A DNA stretch of 9,417 bases from JALZDI01 sp036259355. Lineage in GTDB: Bacteria; Actinomycetota; Actinomycetes; Propionibacteriales; Nocardioidaceae. How positions within the stretch are numbered: position 1 is the first letter of the stretch; each line of letters opens with the position of its first letter. The stretch spans positions 1 to 9,417 of the forward strand of contig DATABY010000016.1 in the NCBI GenBank assembly GCA_036259355.1. Reading direction: 5' to 3'. Positions 5,812 through 9,417 of this stretch are shown in pieces. Below the pieces are notes generated by a model, which worked only from the letters and a program-made list of their open reading frames with translations, searched no databases and was not told the DNA's origin. The position numbers were made by a program, and so were the translations under genes.

Positions 5812-5861
5812 GGCGTCGCGTCCGCCGGACCGTGCGCAATGGCGCACGCCTCGACGGACGC
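5812..5861. repeat. Palindromic intergenic repeat, copy 2 (complete)
   Basis: An imperfect palindrome with symmetric arms: GCGTCCG (5818-5824) pairs with CGGACGC (5855-5861), and GTGCGC (5832-5837) with GCGCAC (5842-5847), around a 4-nt loop, with 7-nt internal loops on both sides. Its first 16 bases (5812-5827) are identical to the reverse complement of 7940-7955, and 5841-5857 match 15 of 17 bases of the other arm of copy 3 in reverse complement. It therefore lies inverted relative to copies 1 and 3. It starts 13 bases after the TGA of the radical SAM gene and ends in the lpdA promoter region. It could also serve as a terminator for the radical SAM transcript, though without a T-tract. Confidence 0.7.
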
Positions 5862-5874
5862 CACGCGGCGGCGG

Positions 5875-7836
5875 TCACGCGGGTTGGCTGACCCCGGCGA
5901 TCGGGAGCAGCTTCTGGCCGGTGGGCCCGACCTGGATCTCGGTGCCCATGTCGGGGCAGACACCGCAGTCGTAGCACGGCGTCCACCGGCAGTCGTCGAC
6001 CTCCACCGGGTTCGGGTCGATGGCGTCCTGCCAGTCCTCCCAGAGCCAGTCACGGTCGAGGCCGGAGTCGAGATGGTCCCAGGGCAGTACCTCGGAATGC
6101 CCGCGCTCGCGGGTGGTGTACCAGTCGAGGTCCACGGGCGTGTCCGCCAGCACCGACTCGCACGCGGCCACCCAGCCGTCGTAGGAGAAGTGCTCGCTCC
6201 ACCCGTCGAACCGGCCCCCGTCACGCCAGCGTGCCTCGATGACGCGCCCGACTCGCCGGTCGCCGCGCGAGAGCAGCCCTTCGATGATCCCCGGGCGGCC
6301 GTCGTGGTACCGGAAACCGATGGCCTTGCCGAACTGCTTGTTACCGCGCACGGAGTCGCGCAGCTTCTTCAGCCGGTCGTCGGTGGTCTCGTGATCGAGC
6401 TGGGCAGCCCACTGGAACGGCGTGTGCGGCTTGGGCACGAACCCGCCGATGGACACCGTGCAGCGGATGTCGCGCCGTCCTGACACCTCGCGCCCGGTGG
6501 AGATGACCCGCTTGGCCATCTCGCCGATCGCCAGCACGTCCTCGTCGGTCTCGGTGGGCAGCCCGCACATGAAGTAGAGCTTGACCTGTCGCCAGCCGTG
6601 CGAGTACGCCGTGGCGACCGTCTGGATGAGGTCGTCCTCGGAGACCATCTTGTTGATGACCCTGCGCATCCGCTCCGAGCCGCCCTCCGGCGCGAAGGTC
6701 AGGCCGGACCGGCGCCCGTTGCGGGACAGCTCGTTGGCCAGCGTGATGTTGAACGCGTCGACCCGCGTGGACGGCAGCGACAGCGACACGTTGCTGCCCT
6801 CGTACCGGTCGGCCAGGCCCTTGGCGACGTCGCCGATCTCGGAGTGGTCGGCGCTGGACAGCGAGAGCATCCCGACCTCCTCGAAGCCGGACTTCTCGAT
6901 GCCGTTCTGCACCATGTCGCCGATCGTGGTGATCGAGCGCTCCCGCACCGGTCGGGTGATCATCCCCGCCTGGCAGAACCGGCAGCCGCGGGTGCAGCCG
7001 CGGAAGATCTCGACCGAGTAGCGCTCGTGCACGGTCTCGGCCAGCGGCACCAGCGGCTTCTTCGGGTACGGCCACTGGTCGAGGTCCATCAGCGTGTGCT
7101 TGTGCACCCGCCACGGCACCCCGGAGTGGTTCGGCGCCACCCGCTTGATCCGGCCGTCCGGCAGGTAGTCGACGTCGTAGAACTTCGGCACGTAGACCCC
7201 GCCGGAGACGGAGAGCCGGTACAGCAGCTCGTCGCGGCTGCCGCGAGCGCCGTCGGCACTGCCCGGCCGGCCCTCCTGCTTCCACTCCCGGATCACCTCG
7301 GAGATCGCGAGCACGATCTCCTCGCCGTCGCCGAGCACGGCGGCGTCGACGAAGTCGGCGATCGGCTCGGGGTTGAAGGCGGCGTGGCCGCCCGCGAGCA
7401 CGATCGGGTGCTCGTCACCGCGGTCGGCCGCGTGCAGCGGCATCCCGGCGAGGTCGATCGCGGTGAGCAGGTTGGTGTAGCCCAGCTCGGTGGCGAAGGA
7501 CACGCCGAGCACGTCGAACTCGCCGACCGGCCGGTGCGCGTCGACGGTGAACTGCGGGATCGCGTGCTCCCGCATCACCTGCTCCATGTCCGGCCAGACC
7601 GAGTAGGTGCGCTCGGCCAGGATCCAGTCGCGCTCGTTGAGGATCTCGTACAGGATCGCGACGCCCTGGTTGGGCAGCCCGACCTCGTACGCGTCGGGGT
7701 ACATCAGCGCCCAGCGGACGTCGACGGAGTCCCAGTCCTTGCTCTCGGCGTTGAGCTCGCCACCGACGTACTGGATCGGCTTCTGCACCGACGGCAGCAA
7801 CGGCTCGAGGCGCGGGAACACCGACTCGACGGGCAT
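5875..7836 (-). CDS. TIGR03960-type B12-binding/radical SAM protein
   Basis: From ATG 7836 the product has 653 residues. The N-terminal half contains a cobalamin-binding-like Rossmann region (DVLGVSFATELGYTNLL and LAGGHAAFNPEPIADFVD), followed by the radical SAM core with FRGCTRGCRFCQAG; Cys281, Cys285 and Cys288 form the CxxxCxxC site for the 4Fe-4S cluster that cleaves S-adenosylmethionine. TFAPEGGSERMRRVINK and VKLYFMCGLPTETDED continue the TIM barrel. A C-terminal cluster DDCRWTPCYDCGVC (Cys616, 621, 624, 627) could hold a second metal centre. Function is unassigned; the family pairs with TIGR03936, fused in some clostridia. I chose 7836 because MPVESVFPRLEPLLPSVQKP matches the usual N-terminus and GGAG lies ten bases upstream; the frame stays open to 7965 but that segment overlaps a repeat and is Arg-rich noise. 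rodA lies upstream, lpdA downstream. Confidence 0.95.
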   Translation of the reverse strand: MPVESVFPRLEPLLPSVQKPIQYVGGELNAESKDWDSVDVRWALMYPDAYEVGLPNQGVAILYEILNERDWILAERTYSVWPDMEQVMREHAIPQFTVDAHRPVGEFDVLGVSFATELGYTNLLTAIDLAGMPLHAADRGDEHPIVLAGGHAAFNPEPIADFVDAAVLGDGEEIVLAISEVIREWKQEGRPGSADGARGSRDELLYRLSVSGGVYVPKFYDVDYLPDGRIKRVAPNHSGVPWRVHKHTLMDLDQWPYPKKPLVPLAETVHERYSVEIFRGCTRGCRFCQAGMITRPVRERSITTIGDMVQNGIEKSGFEEVGMLSLSSADHSEIGDVAKGLADRYEGSNVSLSLPSTRVDAFNITLANELSRNGRRSGLTFAPEGGSERMRRVINKMVSEDDLIQTVATAYSHGWRQVKLYFMCGLPTETDEDVLAIGEMAKRVISTGREVSGRRDIRCTVSIGGFVPKPHTPFQWAAQLDHETTDDRLKKLRDSVRGNKQFGKAIGFRYHDGRPGIIEGLLSRGDRRVGRVIEARWRDGGRFDGWSEHFSYDGWVAACESVLADTPVDLDWYTTRERGHSEVLPWDHLDSGLDRDWLWEDWQDAIDPNPVEVDDCRWTPCYDCGVCPDMGTEIQVGPTGQKLLPIAGVSQPA

Positions 7837-7846
7837 GGGGGCAGCA

Positions 7847-7890
7847 CTCCAGACGGGGTGTGGCGATCTCACAGACGGCATCCCAGGGTA
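7847..7890 (-). promoter_or_regulatory. Possible promoter and RBS of the radical SAM gene
   Basis: On the minus strand TACCCT (7890-7885) fits the TAnnnT -10 consensus, and TTGACG (7916-7911) lies 20 bases upstream of it, longer than the optimal 16-18. A transcript from here would have a leader of about 40 nt with GGAG (7850-7847) ten bases before the ATG at 7836. The TTGACG is part of palindromic repeat copy 3, so it may be coincidental. Readthrough from rodA is the alternative. Confidence 0.35.
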
Positions 7891-7901
7891 CGACGTGCTC
7901 C

Positions 7902-7967
7902 CGTTGCGCCCGTCAAGGCGTGCGCGAGCCCGCGCACATCGGCGGACGCGACGCCACGGCGGCAACG
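7902..7967. repeat. Palindromic intergenic repeat, copy 3 (complete)
   Basis: GTGCGCG (7920-7926) pairs perfectly with CGCGCAC (7931-7937) around a 4-nt loop. Outside this, GCGCCCG and CGGACGC (7943-7949) pair with one mismatch, and CGTTGC (7902-7907) can pair with GCAACG (7962-7967). Arm 7910-7926 is identical to copy 1 and arm 7940-7955 is identical, inverted, to copy 2. The element begins two bases after the rodA TAA and fills half of the 133-bp rodA to radical SAM gap. The loop and internal bulges differ from copy 2 while the stems are conserved. Confidence 0.7.
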
Positions 7968-7969
7968 CT

Positions 7970-9274
7970 TTAGAAGCGGGAGCGGGCCACCCGGGAGCGG
8001 ACCACGCCGAGGTCGAGGGGGTTCTCGGTGCGCAGATGGATGTTCTGCAGCAGCCCGACCGCCATCAGCGTCACGAACATCGAGGTTCCGCCGTACGACA
8101 CCAGCGGCAGCGGTACGCCGGTCACCGGCATGATCCCCAGGCACATCCCGACGTTCTGGAAGCCTTGGAAGGCGAACCAGCAGACGATCCCGCCGGCCAC
8201 CAGCCGGCCGAACACGTCCTCCGCGTGCCGGGCGATCCGCAGCGCCCGCCACAGCAGCAGGAGGAACAGCCCGATGACCAGGGTGGCGCCGAGCAGGCCC
8301 AGCTCCTCCCCCGCGACGGTGAAGACGAAGTCGGTGTGCTGCTCGGGAACGAACCCGGACTGGGTCTGCGAGCCCTCGAACAGTCCCTGCCCGAACAGCC
8401 CGCCGTTGCCGATGGCGATGCGGGCCTGCTGGGTGTTGTATCCGGCGCCCAGCGGGTCGAGCGCCGGGTTGGTGAACGCCAGCAACCGGTCGACCTGGTA
8501 GTCGTCGAGCAGCCCCAGCCGGACCCCGCCGACCGCGGCCAGCACCACCCCGGTCACCAGACCGAACAGCCACCGCCGGGGCGCGCCCGCCAGGGCCACC
8601 ACGCCGAACACGGTGGCGCCCAGCACCAGCAGCGTGCCGAGGTCGGGCTGCAGCAGGATCAGCAGGGCCGGTACGGCGGCGATGGAGAGCAGCAGCACGA
8701 CGTCGAGGTCGCGCAGCGAGCGCGGTCGCTTCCTGGTCCGGCGGGTCTCGCCCGGCTCGGCGACGGTCCGGCGGCCCTCCACCTTCTCCGCGACCACGAG
8801 CGCCATGCTGACGATCACCGCCAGCTTGGCGAACTCCGCCGGCTGCAGGGAGAGACCGCCGAGGTCGATCCAGGAGCGGGACCCGTTGATCTCGGCGCCG
8901 ATTCCGGGCACGAACACCAGGACGAGACCGAGGATGGAGGCGACGTAGAACACCGGCGTCCAGATCCGCACCCAGCGGTAGTCGGTGGCGGCCACTGCCA
9001 GGCCCAGGACGCAGCCGATCCCCACGTTGACCAGCTGCCGGAGGGCGTACGACGCCGGCTGGCCCTGCGTCAGCGCCTCGTCGTGCGCGGTCGCCGACCA
9101 CACCAGCAGGGTGCCGATCCCCGCGAGCGCGGCGGCGGTGAGCAGCAGCACCCAGTCCACCCGGGCCCAGATCGACTGCCGGACCTGGGTGGTGAGCACC
9201 CGGCGCGAGCCGCTGCGGGCCCCCGCACGGGACCCGGCACGCGACCCGGGGCGGTTCGACGTGGTGAGCGCCAT
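7970..9274 (-). CDS. rodA: Peptidoglycan glycosyltransferase RodA (SEDS family)
   Basis: This 434-residue polytopic membrane protein polymerises lipid II into glycan strands for side-wall (elongasome) growth, together with a class B PBP. After an Arg/Gly/Ser-rich cytoplasmic tail (1-25) come about ten hydrophobic segments. SEDS motifs are all present: NGSRSWIDLG (130-139) with LQPAEFAKLA, LLQPDLGT (207-214), YNTQQARIAIGNGGLFGQG (279-297), PEQHTDFVFTVAGEELG (310-326) with the expected catalytic Asp315, and GIMPVTGVPLPLVSYGGTS (380-398). A charged loop at about 163-190 is rich in Arg/Glu. FtsW and SpoVE share these motifs; RodA is preferred because the gene overlaps functionally with the PBP2 gene just upstream, whose TAG ends two bases before this ATG. 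GGGGAGGGG (9289-9281), inside that gene's last codons, is the RBS, implying translational coupling. Confidence 0.96.
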   Translation of the reverse strand: MALTTSNRPGSRAGSRAGARSGSRRVLTTQVRQSIWARVDWVLLLTAAALAGIGTLLVWSATAHDEALTQGQPASYALRQLVNVGIGCVLGLAVAATDYRWVRIWTPVFYVASILGLVLVFVPGIGAEINGSRSWIDLGGLSLQPAEFAKLAVIVSMALVVAEKVEGRRTVAEPGETRRTRKRPRSLRDLDVVLLLSIAAVPALLILLQPDLGTLLVLGATVFGVVALAGAPRRWLFGLVTGVVLAAVGGVRLGLLDDYQVDRLLAFTNPALDPLGAGYNTQQARIAIGNGGLFGQGLFEGSQTQSGFVPEQHTDFVFTVAGEELGLLGATLVIGLFLLLLWRALRIARHAEDVFGRLVAGGIVCWFAFQGFQNVGMCLGIMPVTGVPLPLVSYGGTSMFVTLMAVGLLQNIHLRTENPLDLGVVRSRVARSRF

Positions 9275-9276
9275 CG

Positions 9277-9417
9277 CTAGCCCCTCCCCGGAGGCCGGAT
9301 CGTGCCGTTGGGCGCGAAGGTCGGCAGCCGGCGCGGGGGTTGCGCGCCCGGCTGCGCCGCGCGTCGCAGGTTCACCTCGCTGCCCTGCACGCCGTACAAG
9401 GTCTCCCAGATCCTGCG
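9277..9417 (-). CDS. mrdA: Penicillin-binding protein 2 (transpeptidase), C-terminal end only
   Basis: The last 46 codons of a gene entering from the right edge, ending in TAG at 9279-9277. The tail reads RRIWETLYGVQG, followed by a Pro/Arg-rich stretch ending in PPGRG. The Ile-Trp-Glu-x-Leu-Tyr-Gly motif is typical of the extreme C-terminus of actinobacterial PBP2/MrdA-like transpeptidases, after the catalytic domain. The two-base gap to rodA and shared RBS region support a PBP2-RodA pair. Catalytic motifs lie outside the window, so the identification rests on this short motif and on the neighbour. Confidence 0.75.
   Translation of the reverse strand, partial: RRIWETLYGVQGSEVNLRRAAQPGAQPPRRLPTFAPNGTIRPPGRG

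Noticed and set aside
7837..7965. N-terminal extension of the radical SAM protein to 7965 or 7881
   Set aside because: The extra residues are Arg-rich, overlap palindromic repeat copy 3 and lack family similarity; the start at 7836 has an SD and the expected N-terminus.
6598..9280. Long plus-strand open frames of 511 and 557 codons opposite the radical SAM gene and rodA
   Set aside because: Both are low-complexity (Val/Arg/His or Gln/Gly-rich) complements of well-supported genes, as expected at this GC content.
1..9417. Search for tRNA, rRNA, CRISPR, insertion sequence, integrase, toxin-antitoxin or defence genes
   Set aside because: No cloverleaf or T-loop consensus, no evenly spaced exact repeats with unique spacers, no transposase or integrase motifs and no recognised defence domains were seen by eye; only the hairpin repeats remain unexplained.

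Overview
The window is chromosomal DNA from a high-GC actinomycete. The evidence is the very high GC with strong G/C third-codon bias, an RNase E with a long disordered Lys/Arg-rich N-terminal extension, a dihydrolipoyl dehydrogenase close to mycobacterial LpdC, TAnnnT-type -10 boxes placed for leaderless mRNAs, and the gene set itself. Genus cannot be fixed from sequence reading alone.

The backbone is read from the minus strand, right to left: the last 46 codons of a PBP2-type transpeptidase (mrdA, 9417-9277), rodA (9274-7970), a B12-binding/radical SAM protein of the TIGR03960 type (7836-5875), then after a 4 kb interruption its DUF2344/TIGR03936 partner (1826-999) and the first 289 codons of RNase E/G (rne, 868 to beyond base 1). 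From general knowledge, mrdA-rodA-TIGR03960-TIGR03936-rne is a widespread actinobacterial order linking elongasome cell-wall synthesis with an uncharacterised radical SAM pair and RNA decay.

The interruption between the two radical SAM partners holds unrelated genes in mixed orientation: lpdA (minus, 5786-4371), a 114-residue protein of unknown function (plus, 3980-4324), a DUF488 protein (minus, 3710-3177) and a CynX/NimT-type MFS transporter (plus, 1882-3180). The transporter and DUF488 genes converge and their stop codons overlap. The transporter and TIGR03936 diverge from a 55-bp gap. The small gene and DUF488 diverge from a 269-bp gap rich in inverted repeats.

The most interesting non-coding signal is a small imperfect palindrome of about 45-50 bp. 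It occurs complete twice, just 3' of the TIGR03960 and rodA stop codons, and as a half-copy containing the TIGR03936 stop codon. Two genes, lpdA and TIGR03936, have the same start layout, TAGGGT followed by six bases and the start codon, which predicts leaderless mRNAs. rne has a strong hairpin ending two bases before its Shine-Dalgarno sequence, in a 130-nt leader without a single TA dinucleotide. I found no tRNA, rRNA, CRISPR array, insertion sequence, prophage or defence system. This is mainly a housekeeping region, and the novelty lies in its intergenic structure.
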